Positions 8,311-17,065 are shown, counted from the stretch's first letter. The stretch is DNA of 64,000 nucleotides from Halobacteriales archaeon YIM A00013 (GCA_025041195.1 JAKCFM010000001.1:1054001-1118000); one strand, 5' to 3'. Translations and numbers: made by a program. The notes: generated by a model from the sequence alone, not told the origin.

Positions 8311-9477
8311 ATGACGCACGTCGAAACGGAGCTCCACGGGATGATTCGTGAGTCTGTCGGGGAAATTGCCGGGGAGTTCGACCGCTCGTACTGGCGTGAT
8401 CACATCGAGAACAGCACGTTTCCGGAGTCGTACTGGAACGAACTGGCCGATCAGGGCTGGTTGGGTGTCGCAATCCCCGAGTCGTTCGGCGGTGAGGGAC
8501 TCGGCATGCTTGAGATGGCGATGGTGATCGAAGAGCTCTCGCGAGGTGGTGGGCAAGGTGGCATCGTCTTCGTGCTGACGCCCGTGTTTGGTGGGATCAG
8601 CGTGTTGCGCCACGGATCGGAGAGACAGAAAGAACGGATCCTCCCGGGAATTGCTGATGGCTCGCTGAGATTTTGTATGGGGCTGACTGAACCGAGAGCC
8701 GGCACGAACACGCTGGCGATCGACACAACGGCTACGAGAGACGGAGAGACGTTCGTCATCGACGGACAGAAAACGTTCATCAGCGGGGTTGAAAACGCCG
8801 ACAAAATGCTTCTCGTGGCCCGTACCAGCTCGTTCGACCGATCAAATCCAACCCATGGCGTGACCATGTTCCTGATCGACGAGCCGGCAGACCGCGACGC
8901 GATCACACTGACCGAACTCGACACGACCGTTCCGTGGTTCGAACGGCAGTATCAGGTGGATATCGATGGCCTGGTCGTTCCAGAGGAATCCGTGCTGGGC
9001 GCCGAAGACGGGGGCATGTATCTGCTGTTCGATACGCTCAACACCGAACGCATCGGTGGGGCTGCGAGCGCGCTCGGTGGCGGACTGCGGGCGATCGACC
9101 TCGCCGTCGAATACGCCTGTGATCGAGAGGTGTTCGGAAAGCCTATTGGTGCCCATCAGGCGATTCAACACCCGCTGGCAGAGTACTACGCCAAGCTCAT
9201 GGCCGCTCGTGAGATCACCTACACCGCCGCCGCAAAGTGGGACGATGACCAGAACTGTGGAATGGAAGCCAACGCGGCGAAATATCTCTCAAGCGAATAC
9301 GCGACGGAAGCCGCCTCACAGGCGATCCAGACACACGGCGGCAACGGCTTTACCCCCGAATATGAGGTGTATGATATCTGGCAGAATGTCCGGCTCACAC
9401 AGACCGCACCGATCTCGAACGAGATGGTGAAAAACTTCATCGCCGAGCACCATCTTGGGCTGCCGCGCTCGTACTGA
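8311..9477 (+). CDS. Acyl-CoA dehydrogenase family protein
   Basis: FAD-dependent acyl-CoA dehydrogenase of 388 residues with standard three-domain architecture. FAD/substrate segments include CMGLTEPRAGTN, FVIDGQKTFISG and FGKPIGAHQAIQHPLAEYYAK, then QTHGGNGFTPEYEVYDIWQNVR near the C-terminus. At the place where most members have the catalytic glutamate (YEGTSEI-like), this protein reads QTAPISNEM, with proline aligned to the glutamate. The base may sit elsewhere, as in isovaleryl- or long-chain-type enzymes, or the reaction may differ. It lies 57 bases downstream of the ligase and is probably co-transcribed. Confidence 0.9.
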   Translation: MTHVETELHGMIRESVGEIAGEFDRSYWRDHIENSTFPESYWNELADQGWLGVAIPESFGGEGLGMLEMAMVIEELSRGGGQGGIVFVLTPVFGGISVLRHGSERQKERILPGIADGSLRFCMGLTEPRAGTNTLAIDTTATRDGETFVIDGQKTFISGVENADKMLLVARTSSFDRSNPTHGVTMFLIDEPADRDAITLTELDTTVPWFERQYQVDIDGLVVPEESVLGAEDGGMYLLFDTLNTERIGGAASALGGGLRAIDLAVEYACDREVFGKPIGAHQAIQHPLAEYYAKLMAAREITYTAAAKWDDDQNCGMEANAAKYLSSEYATEAASQAIQTHGGNGFTPEYEVYDIWQNVRLTQTAPISNEMVKNFIAEHHLGLPRSY

Positions 9478-9482
9478 GCGAG

Positions 9483-10211
9483 TCAGAACAGAAACTCCGA
9501 ATCGGTCTCGGCCGCAACTTCTGTCAGCGCAATCGCAGCGTCAGAGTACTGGAGGAGCTTTTGCATATCACCGTCAAGCTCGAGCTCGCCACCCATGATG
9601 AGGTTGATCACCGCTGCGTCGCCCGAAACTAGCCGTTTCCACACGTCGTACGGGCCAGAAAGAACGAAGCCATGATCCCGTTCGCCGAGTTCCGACAGGA
9701 CAGCAACCGAATCGCAGTTCCCATCTCGAAGGTCGAGCCAGGCGTAGATCGTATCCGAATCCACGACGCGCGTTTCGAGCTGTTCAAGCAAGGCCAACAG
9801 CACATGCGGAATTACCGATCGGAGTTCCGGCCAGAGTCGGTCCGGTGCATCAACCAGGCTGGTTGATTTCAGCTCTGCGAACGCACGCTCGCGCACGCTG
9901 CCGGAGCGTTCGTCGATCGACGACTGGATTTCTGGTGGGGCCGCCCCAATAATCTCCTCGAGTTCCGCAGTATCGAGGGTTTCAAACACCGTCTCCTCGA
10001 TCGAGTCTACGAGTGGCGATGGAAGATCGCCGAGAGTGTTGCGTTCTAGCGGTAATGACGTTATCTCGAACACCATCTCACCGTGCCATCCAACTCCCCA
10101 CCCCTCACCAGTCTCGGTAACGCGCTCACTCCGTTCGATCCCCGTTCTGTACTGTTCTAGCCAGGGCTCCGTTGGAAAGTACGTCGCCAGTGTGTGTTCC
10201 GTTGTTGCCAT
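9483..10211 (-). CDS. SCP2-type sterol-carrier/lipid-binding protein
   Basis: Cytoplasmic protein of 242 residues with a sterol carrier protein 2-like C-terminus: the segment DAAVINLIMGGELELDGDMQ is the hallmark of haloarchaeal SCP2 domain proteins, where a bound acyl chain or acyl-CoA is expected. An N-terminal half (GWGVGWHGEMVFEITS) may be an additional related fold. The ATG at 10211 (MATTEHTLATYF) is chosen; the frame extends upstream to 10298, but those residues read like intergenic DNA. It is convergent with the acyl-CoA dehydrogenase and probably belongs to the same lipid-handling block. An 8-base inverted repeat at 10304-10330 overlaps its likely promoter. Confidence 0.7.
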   Translation of the reverse strand: MATTEHTLATYFPTEPWLEQYRTGIERSERVTETGEGWGVGWHGEMVFEITSLPLERNTLGDLPSPLVDSIEETVFETLDTAELEEIIGAAPPEIQSSIDERSGSVRERAFAELKSTSLVDAPDRLWPELRSVIPHVLLALLEQLETRVVDSDTIYAWLDLRDGNCDSVAVLSELGERDHGFVLSGPYDVWKRLVSGDAAVINLIMGGELELDGDMQKLLQYSDAAIALTEVAAETDSEFLF

Positions 10212-10303
10212 ACGAAGGTCGATCGTGGTTTCTCCACGACCGGTCCAGACATATTTGAGTGTTATACAGTTTATACTTCTGCCATTGATATGCGGCAATT
10301 TTT

Positions 10304-10330
10304 ATAGTGTGCCGGCAGTGTCCACACTAT
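10304..10330. promoter_or_regulatory. Inverted repeat over a TATA-like element upstream of the SCP2 gene
   Basis: A perfect 8-base inverted repeat, ATAGTGTG at 10304-10311 and CACACTAT at 10323-10330, has an 11-base spacer. Read on the minus strand, its inner edge runs into CTATAAAAA, a good archaeal TATA element for the SCP2 gene starting at 10211. The arrangement fits a repressor operator overlapping the promoter. A terminator for the upstream M24 gene is less likely, because the bases following the hairpin on that strand are A-rich, not T-rich. Confidence 0.4.
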
Positions 10331-10389
10331 TATGCTCCTATTATTCTCAAATTATAGACAATTTTTCAGAGCAGACAGATAGGCTACTA

Positions 10390-11469
10390 TTACTCAGACA
10401 GATCGAGCGGCACGTGACAGTCGATTGGTTGGTGGGTTCCGACTGGTTCTGTCGTCGTCGTCGGCCACTCGCCCGTGCTGGTGAGGATTTCGACGTCACC
10501 GTCGCCGACGAGAACCGTTTCTTCACACTTTGTTCCCTGAACGGAGGGGTTCCACGCGTAGCCCATCGGCGTCATCACGTTCCGTTCGAGCTCGGGGGTG
10601 GCGATCCATTCGCGGGAGGCGTAGCCTGCTGCGCCGCCCTGATGGTGACGCTGCCATTCATCTGGATAGCCAACCGCATCATAGGCGTCCTGTATCGCCG
10701 AGAAGACGTCGCGTGCGGTGCCGTCCTCGCTCGCCACGTGGTGTGTCGCGCGCACCGCTGTGGTGTGTACGCGTGCTGCGGCGTGGTGGCGGTCCTGAAG
10801 CCACGCTGGCGGGTCGAACGCTACGGTGCGCGTCGCAGAGATGACTAATCCGTGTCGGCGGGTACAGACGGAGGCGATGGCGTACGAACCAAGTTGTTCG
10901 TCGGTCGGTCGAAAATGTCGATGCCGTTGTAATCGCCGTGCACCGCCAACAAGACAGACGGGAACGGTCATCGCGCGCTTGGTCAGCCGTCCGGTGAGCG
11001 TGCTCGCGACCTCCCGTTCGGTCTGGGTCGGCGTAAGCGTTCGACAGACGGATTCGAGGACTGCTGCCGTCTCTCGACCGAGCGCGCGATACTCCTCAAT
11101 GGCCGCCGAATCGAGTGGTTGGCGAACGTCCGAAAGGTCCACTTCTTCGAGCCCTGGAACGGGAAAATCAGCCGCCGCCGGCCCTTCTGTCCGGGCTTCG
11201 ATTGCGTCAGCGAGCGTTGTGTCGTACCAGTCAAACTCCTCGACAGCGATCTCGCCCACCTCAGAGCGAATTCTGTCCGCCTCGATGTTCGCCGTCAGAA
11301 TAGTGGGCGCCGTTCCGTCGTACCGGACCGCAGCAACTCCAACAGGATGTCCGGTATTGATCCGGTTGTCTGTCCCCGTTACCCATCCGTAGTTGTTCGT
11401 CGTCGCAAGCCAGATCGTCTCCAGCGATCGATCTGCGAGGACGGCGTCGAGGCTGTCGAGTGCGCTCAT
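10390..11469 (-). CDS. M24 (pita-bread fold) family protein with degenerate metal site
   Basis: Protein of 359 residues with a creatinase-type N-terminal domain (GWVTGTDNRINTGHPVGVA) and an M24 C-terminal domain. The family histidine is present in HHQGGAAGYASREW and one glutamate in GTKCEETVLVG. The two aspartates that normally bind the metals are absent: the segment aligned with D...D-x-TRT reads VCTRRHGLVISATRT. It is therefore probably not a dimetal aminopeptidase; metal-free hydrolysis like creatinase or a non-catalytic role is possible (inference). The ATG at 11469 (MSALDSLD) is chosen. A TRAM gene follows downstream on the same strand after a short gap on the far side of its start. Confidence 0.75.
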   Translation of the reverse strand: MSALDSLDAVLADRSLETIWLATTNNYGWVTGTDNRINTGHPVGVAAVRYDGTAPTILTANIEADRIRSEVGEIAVEEFDWYDTTLADAIEARTEGPAAADFPVPGLEEVDLSDVRQPLDSAAIEEYRALGRETAAVLESVCRTLTPTQTEREVASTLTGRLTKRAMTVPVCLVGGARRLQRHRHFRPTDEQLGSYAIASVCTRRHGLVISATRTVAFDPPAWLQDRHHAAARVHTTAVRATHHVASEDGTARDVFSAIQDAYDAVGYPDEWQRHHQGGAAGYASREWIATPELERNVMTPMGYAWNPSVQGTKCEETVLVGDGDVEILTSTGEWPTTTTEPVGTHQPIDCHVPLDLSE

Positions 11470-11528
11470 GGCCAGTCTTCTGGCCGCTACGGGCAAAGCC
11501 CTATCCATTTGGGGATAATTCTATGCGG

Positions 11529-11933
11529 TCAGTCAGTCGTCGATGGTGACTCCGCAACGCGTGAGGCGAACGCTACCGTCGGGGTTACGCGATCCACAAC
11601 GATCGTCACCTCTTCTTCTGGCTCTCCGTCGGGAACGATTATCACGTAGCCGCGTTCGACCTTGGCGATGCCGTCACCCTCGCGTCCGACCGCCTCAACG
11701 GTAACGGTTCTCGTTTCACCTTCCGCAACTGGCGGCGTTTTTTCTGGCCCAACCTGCCGTTCAGAGGACTGTGTCGTCTCCTCCGTTGCCAACAGTGCGA
11801 CGCGATAGACGCTCCCTGGGGTGATCGAACCGTGTGTGATTTCGGCCTCCGGAACCTCGATAACGACCGACGATTCCCGCTGTTCGACCGTTCCAGTGAA
11901 GACGGTGCGAAGCGCCTCCGATATTTCAACCAT
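11529..11933 (-). CDS. TRAM domain protein
   Basis: Small protein of about 134 residues whose C-terminal ~65 residues form a TRAM beta-barrel (VTVEAVGREGDGIAKVERGY, then VIIVP and VTIVVDRVTPTVAFA). TRAM domains bind RNA and occur alone in haloarchaea, where they are thought to act as RNA chaperones (family knowledge). The N-terminal part begins MVEISEALRTVF, the typical start of haloarchaeal TRAM proteins, which fixes the start at 11933 rather than 11978. The middle is a low-complexity Glu/Pro/Thr linker. A 217-base AT-rich leader separates it from the lyase gene end. Confidence 0.85.
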   Translation of the reverse strand: MVEISEALRTVFTGTVEQRESSVVIEVPEAEITHGSITPGSVYRVALLATEETTQSSERQVGPEKTPPVAEGETRTVTVEAVGREGDGIAKVERGYVIIVPDGEPEEEVTIVVDRVTPTVAFASRVAESPSTTD

Positions 11934-12150
11934 ACGCGGACGCAAGTGCTCAGTAGTTAAGAAAACATCCCTCCCCACAACGACCGGTGAGCAGGGCCGA
12001 CGGCCAAGAGCGACCGTCGTAACTCCCTAACCTTAGTATAATTTATTACATAATAATGGAAGTTTTGATAAGTATTTGTACTATCGTCGCAGAAATATCG
12101 TCAGAATTCGTAACTGCACGAACAAGTGTACGGCTGTAATGGCTACGTGT

Positions 12151-15100
12151 TCAGGGGTGGCGCTGCGCGCTGAGCGGTATGACGGCCCGACCGCCGGGCT
12201 TGAGAATGTAGTCGTATCCGTCGTCGGCTGGTTTGTTGATCGTGGGTGTGGTACCGAGATCGAGAACGAGGCTGTTGGCATCCCCATCTGTGCTGTCGTG
12301 GATTTCGTACGCGCCGTTCCGGTCAGCAACGCTGTCGGCATAACACCAACGGCCACAGAGATCGACCCGTTCGAGCGCCGACTCGTACGGGCGATCCAGC
12401 TCAAGTTCGAGGAAGTACTGTTCGGATGGTCGGCGGCTAAAGTCCGTGACGGTTCCCTCGATTCGGCCGGTTGGCAGTGAAAGAAGCTTCGTCCCGTCGT
12501 TGTCAACAATCGAGGTTCCCTCGTTGAGATAGGCGTACGTTCCCCCACTGGCGTTCCGTGAGAGGACGGCGAACGCGCCAGTGAACGAGAACGCATCGCC
12601 AACCACGTGTTGCTCGGTGGGTGCGTTCGTGCTCGCCACGTAATCCGTTCGACCGTTGGTCAGCTCGATGGCAACGGCACGAGCGGTAGGATCCGGTCCC
12701 TCGATCGGAACTCGACGAACGGATTCGACAAATCGCTCGGTGTAGGGCTCGATCACGCCGGTAAACGTCGAAGAGAGGTCGGAGCCGGACCGTCGTGCAA
12801 GCAGGTACGTGAACGTTTCCGGGTTCCCCCACGCCTGTGGTGGATCGCCGCTGGCGAGGGCGACTTCGCTGGCTGGTTCGAGCTGGGTGAGTCGCAAGCG
12901 GACGGGTTGGTCGTACGCCTCGTGAGCTCCCCAGTAATCCGACAGCGTCCACTCGACGCTCCACGGCGATGCAGGGTCGCTATCGCGCCGCACGTCGTCG
13001 AGGTAGTTGTATCCGTTACCGACAACGGTATCGTAGGGAGTCGTCTCGCCTGGTTCGGGTTTGGGAACGCTAGCCCCCGCGTACGTTCCCGATGACTGCG
13101 ATTCGAGCGAGAGGCCAGTCGTCGATACGCCAACCGGGGTGTTGGTTGGACGCATCGATACGGCCGTTCCATCAATCGTGAGCGAATCAAATCGGATCCG
13201 GCCAACCTGTTCGGCTCCAATCGCACCGAACACGCCCACCGTATCCGGAGTAAACGACGAGAGCGTGGCGCTGTGGGTGGCAATTTGGTCACCATCGTGG
13301 GTGAGGCTGATGGTGATCGAATCATTGGCGAGTTCGACCGCTAGCACTATCGCGGGCGCAGGACCCTCAGTCTGATTCGCATAGCCAACCCGAGTGTCCT
13401 CAGTTGTCCTGGGCACAGCAACCATCGAATCAACACACACTGTGCGTGAATCGACCCACTCGTTACGCGCTGGGTAGAACAGCCCAACTCGAATTCGTTG
13501 TCCGTCGAACCGACCGAACCCAGCACAAACGTGCCTGCCGTCCTTGGTCCGTCCGAGATAGAGTGACTGGTTCACCCCGAGAGAGGTTTCTGCAAGCACT
13601 GCTCTGACAGTGACGGCAACGCTCGATGGGCGACCGGAGTGGATGCCGACCCCTGCCCAGTCCGCAGATTCTGCTGACGGACTCGTAATATCGATGCCGA
13701 TGCTGTCGTCGGTAGCAGTCGTGGTGATCGCACCGTCCCCGTCGTGAATCATCACGGTCCGGCCGTCATCGATCGGAACGTGCTCGTCAATCGTCTGTGC
13801 CCCGTGGAAACTGTAGCAATGTTCGCTTCCGCCATCGACACAGAAGAAATCAACCACGTACGCATCGCTCTCACCGACGGTAATCTGGGCTGTTGTTCGT
13901 CGATACATGTCCGTACTGTCGTAATGGTCTGACGCGTCGATCGTACTCAGTTGGACCCGATCGGTGTGGTCAAACCGGCGTGGAGATGCGACCCACGCTT
14001 TGTTCTGTGGTCGGTCATCGACGACCACCGTATTGTGGGAGACCGTGTTTTTCGTCCAGTAGAGCCGCTTTGGCCACTTTCCAGTTCGTTCGGGGTAGCC
14101 AAGATCTGGCGAGCAATCCAGTCTGTGCGCAAACAGCCCGATATTCAGGGTGTCGCGGTGGCAGTGCATCGAGCCCTCTGTCCCATCGATTTCGTAGGCG
14201 TTTCGGCCGTAATACGTCCAGACAGCATTTTCGGCGGCTGTGTTCGCTCGCAATCCGGTAACGCCGAATCCGGCGAGCTGTCTGCTGTTGAGATCCAGGG
14301 GGCCATCAGCATCCAATACGCGCTCAACACGGTGTAACACGCTGGTTGGCTCCCACTCAAATACCGGCTCTCTGAGTCCATCTGTCGAATCGCCGTTTCG
14401 GTGATAGAGCCATTTTGCGAGTTCATCCGACTGGCTCGAAACACAGGCGCTGATCATGGGATCAACTTCGACCAGTTCGTCAATACCCGGACGGCCAGTG
14501 GCCTTCGTATCGCCGATAGACGGGATATACTGCCCGCTGAATGCCAGTGCCGGTTCGTTCGTGAACAGCTGATCCAGGATCCAGTCAAACGATTGGTCGA
14601 CGTCCGTTCGTGAGAGAATTTCGGTGACGTTGCTGACAGCGGTTTTTACCAGACTGTTGTAATGGATCGATCCCTCATCAGGAAAGCCGTCTCGATCGAA
14701 CGATTTGAGGATGGTTTCGTGAAGGTTCCCACCAGACACCTCCCACGTCCCCCATTCGCCGTCCGAATCGAGCTGTTCGAGCCCGCCCTCCTGGAGCAGA
14801 AAGTCAATTGCCTCCTGGGTGTATCCCGCAGGTTCGTCTTGGACGACCGCTGAGAGCGCGAGCGTGGCCTGGTGTGAACCAACGTTTCCGCGGATTTGTG
14901 CCGCTTTAATCGCTGGCAACACCTCCTGGACGAGATTCGCTTCGATATTCCCGCGAATGGCATCGATTGACTGTTTTGATTCGAGTCCTGGATAGCGCTC
15001 CGCCCGTTCCGAACAGAATGAAACGAGCGTGTCGTCGTCCGCTTGCGCCGGATAGACGGCGTCGTACGCCCGGAGCGCTTCCTTGATCCAGAAGGATTCC

Positions 15101-16023
15101 CAGATCGAACCGAGCTGCTTTCCCCGGCCAGTACCGCCGTGACTCGGGTTGGAAAAGCCGTTTACCTCGGTGTACCCCCCGTCGAAGTAGGGCGTATCCT
15201 GCAACGAAAACGAGGGATACACGTCGGCGAGTCGATCGAGCAACACTGTGGCGGCCCTTGCGTACTGATTCTCGTTCGTGAATAGATACGCGAGCGAAAA
15301 CGCTTCCAGCATCTCTCGACAGCCATAGACGATTGCCCAGTGATGCGCGTACGCCACTGGCACCCATTTGGTGTCTGGCGGACCAAGATCGCCGTTCGTA
15401 TCCATCCACCCGAGCCCATCGTCGACGCCCCACGATTCTCCCATCTCCGGATGACGTCCGTTTACTAGCAGCGAATCGTCAGCCCGCTCGGGATCGAACG
15501 TGCCGCGATCGTCGAGCCCGCTTTGTCGATACGCCTCGAAATCGTTTGTCGGAAGCGTGTACTCTCCGTTCGTCACGGTCCAGCGCGAGGGTGGCGTGGC
15601 AACGAAGCTTGTTTCGCCGACCGTCTCAGTGAGCGACCACGAACCGCTCGTTGGTGGAAGCGTCTGTGCAGGTGGCGCAAGCCAGGCTGCTCGGGGGATA
15701 TCTTGTGAGCCGACGTACTGCCACAGCGTTTCGAGACAGAACGTATTGAGTATCTGATCTGCACGTTGGCGCGCATCTGCACACTGCTGTTGGGCCCAGT
15801 CGTAATTACAGACGTTCCAGCGGGCTGCCTTCCGGTTCGATGCCGTGTAGTAGGTCGGTCCTCCCTTGGTGCCGGTGAGGTGGCCCGACGCTGGCGTTGC
15901 TCCAAGAGAGCCGATGCCAATCGCAGCGAGCCCGGACGCACCAAGGAATTTCCGACGAGTCACGTCCAGCAACGCCGTGGTATCTACAGACGAGTCACGA
16001 CACGTATCTTCGCTAGTGGGCAT
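12151..16023 (-). CDS. Tat-exported heparinase II/III-type polysaccharide lyase with inserted concanavalin-like domain
   Basis: Very large secreted enzyme of about 1290 residues. A Tat signal lies at the N-terminus (TRRKFLGASGLAAIGIGSLG). An alpha/alpha-toroid follows (about 60-560), then the heparinase II/III beta-sandwich starting near MHCHRDTLNIGLFAH and KNTVSHNTVVVDDRPQ. A ~170-residue beta-rich segment around 780-950 (ending VGRIRFDSLTIDGTAV) looks like a LamG/concanavalin-type domain inserted in the sandwich. The sandwich resumes at YDTVVGNGYNYLDDVRR. It would cleave an acidic polysaccharide outside the cell. ATG 16023 is preferred; in-frame ATGs exist at 16065 and 16080. An AAGGAGG lies about 21 bases before 16023, too far for an ideal ribosome site, so the start is uncertain. 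Confidence 0.82.
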   Translation of the reverse strand: MPTSEDTCRDSSVDTTALLDVTRRKFLGASGLAAIGIGSLGATPASGHLTGTKGGPTYYTASNRKAARWNVCNYDWAQQQCADARQRADQILNTFCLETLWQYVGSQDIPRAAWLAPPAQTLPPTSGSWSLTETVGETSFVATPPSRWTVTNGEYTLPTNDFEAYRQSGLDDRGTFDPERADDSLLVNGRHPEMGESWGVDDGLGWMDTNGDLGPPDTKWVPVAYAHHWAIVYGCREMLEAFSLAYLFTNENQYARAATVLLDRLADVYPSFSLQDTPYFDGGYTEVNGFSNPSHGGTGRGKQLGSIWESFWIKEALRAYDAVYPAQADDDTLVSFCSERAERYPGLESKQSIDAIRGNIEANLVQEVLPAIKAAQIRGNVGSHQATLALSAVVQDEPAGYTQEAIDFLLQEGGLEQLDSDGEWGTWEVSGGNLHETILKSFDRDGFPDEGSIHYNSLVKTAVSNVTEILSRTDVDQSFDWILDQLFTNEPALAFSGQYIPSIGDTKATGRPGIDELVEVDPMISACVSSQSDELAKWLYHRNGDSTDGLREPVFEWEPTSVLHRVERVLDADGPLDLNSRQLAGFGVTGLRANTAAENAVWTYYGRNAYEIDGTEGSMHCHRDTLNIGLFAHRLDCSPDLGYPERTGKWPKRLYWTKNTVSHNTVVVDDRPQNKAWVASPRRFDHTDRVQLSTIDASDHYDSTDMYRRTTAQITVGESDAYVVDFFCVDGGSEHCYSFHGAQTIDEHVPIDDGRTVMIHDGDGAITTTATDDSIGIDITSPSAESADWAGVGIHSGRPSSVAVTVRAVLAETSLGVNQSLYLGRTKDGRHVCAGFGRFDGQRIRVGLFYPARNEWVDSRTVCVDSMVAVPRTTEDTRVGYANQTEGPAPAIVLAVELANDSITISLTHDGDQIATHSATLSSFTPDTVGVFGAIGAEQVGRIRFDSLTIDGTAVSMRPTNTPVGVSTTGLSLESQSSGTYAGASVPKPEPGETTPYDTVVGNGYNYLDDVRRDSDPASPWSVEWTLSDYWGAHEAYDQPVRLRLTQLEPASEVALASGDPPQAWGNPETFTYLLARRSGSDLSSTFTGVIEPYTERFVESVRRVPIEGPDPTARAVAIELTNGRTDYVASTNAPTEQHVVGDAFSFTGAFAVLSRNASGGTYAYLNEGTSIVDNDGTKLLSLPTGRIEGTVTDFSRRPSEQYFLELELDRPYESALERVDLCGRWCYADSVADRNGAYEIHDSTDGDANSLVLDLGTTPTINKPADDGYDYILKPGGRAVIPLSAQRHP

Positions 16024-16203
16024 ACCATCAGTATCAAATGGAAACCTCCTTAATTTTTCTATCATTGAATGAGATAGCATTTGGGTGCCACCGTCACGGG
16101 CTATCCAGAATCATGGAAGAAACTCTCTATCAGTTGTCTCGATCATTCACTGTGGTGGTGTACGCGTACAATCGTTGATCGCTTCTGGACGGTCAGCAAA
16201 CTG

Positions 16204-16332
16204 CTACACAGCAGGAGCGATACCTGACACCGCTGCCAGGATGTACAGTCCACAGACCGCTGCAAACAGGAGAATAAACAGGATGAGATAGTCGAACGCC
16301 CCCTGTACGGTGGTTGGTTTGGGAAACTCCAT
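16204..16332 (-). CDS. Single-span membrane micro-protein (42 aa)
   Basis: Short frame of 42 residues beginning MEFPKPTTVQGAFDYLI, followed by a single hydrophobic helix (LILFILLFAAVCGLYILAAV) and a short tail. It is too short for routine ORF calling. A TATA-like element (CCAAATATAGG on the minus strand, about 16349-16360) lies at the right distance for leaderless transcription from the ATG at 16332. The composition is typical of small haloarchaeal membrane proteins. No family could be named. It lies between the lyase gene and an HTH gene in otherwise gene-free DNA. Confidence 0.5.
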   Translation of the reverse strand: MEFPKPTTVQGAFDYLILFILLFAAVCGLYILAAVSGIAPAV

Positions 16333-16627
16333 AGTACAGATTTTATGCCTATATTTGGATAATCGTATCGATTAATATCAGAGAATTATATCAATATGCA
16401 TTCGTTAGTTTGCTGTTCGATCTATCAGACAGATTTTGAACGACTCATTACAACTCTCCAGCCGTTCACGATGCAATTCTGTTGATCAGTGTGGCTGGAC
16501 TGGAAAAGAAATTGGCCGACAGTGGAGGCAATTGAGAGTCTCCCGGGACTTGCTACCATCTTTCTTGAACCTTGCTGTTTCAATCCCGAATAGATCACGT
16601 CGCAGAAATACTTAGATTTTTTTACCT
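16333..16627. other. Gene-free AT-rich stretch
   Basis: About 295 bases without a convincing gene. Its left end holds the promoter of the micro-protein on the minus strand and its right end the AT-rich promoter of the HTH gene at 16628. No terminal inverted repeats or target duplications were recognised that would mark an intact insertion sequence, although the adjacent HTH gene is transposase-related. Confidence 0.5.
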
Positions 16628-17065
16628 ATGGATAGTAGTCACTCTATGGACAAACTCGCCGACATTACAGTTGACCGCCTGTTGGAGGCGCTCGATGCGG
16701 TGGAGAGTGCCAAGGCTGCCAAACGGCTGATGATAGCGCTCGCGTACAAGGATGGCGTTTCGGTAGACACGTTGAGCGATCGCTACGGACTGAGTAGGTC
16801 AACGGTCTATTCCTGGCTGGACAGATTCGAGTACCGGTCGATCGAATCGGCAATCGAAGACGACTCTCGACCGGGTCGGCCACCCAAACTTGACGACGAC
16901 CAACAGAGCGCCGTCCGCACGGCGCTTTCGAGCGATCCATCGGCATACGACTACGACGCATCGAAGTGGACGCCAGAGCTGTTGCAACAGCACATCGAAG
17001 CGGAGTACGACGTTTCGTATTCGCTGGGGCATGTCCGTCGAATTATCCGGGAGTTAACCGGCTAG
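16628..17065 (+). CDS. Orphan IS630-type helix-turn-helix protein (no transposase catalytic domain)
   Basis: DNA-binding protein of 145 residues. It matches the N-terminal part of IS630/Tc1-mariner transposases: a first HTH (GVSVDTLSDRYGLSRSTVYSWLDRF), the GRPPKL linker, and a second winged HTH ending YSLGHVRRIIRELTG. The catalytic DDE domain that should follow is absent, and the downstream DNA holds an unrelated small gene. Stand-alone copies of this half are common in haloarchaea. It may be a domesticated regulator or a transposase remnant. An alternative ATG lies at 16646 (MDKLADIT). Confidence 0.75.
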   Translation: MDSSHSMDKLADITVDRLLEALDAVESAKAAKRLMIALAYKDGVSVDTLSDRYGLSRSTVYSWLDRFEYRSIESAIEDDSRPGRPPKLDDDQQSAVRTALSSDPSAYDYDASKWTPELLQQHIEAEYDVSYSLGHVRRIIRELTG

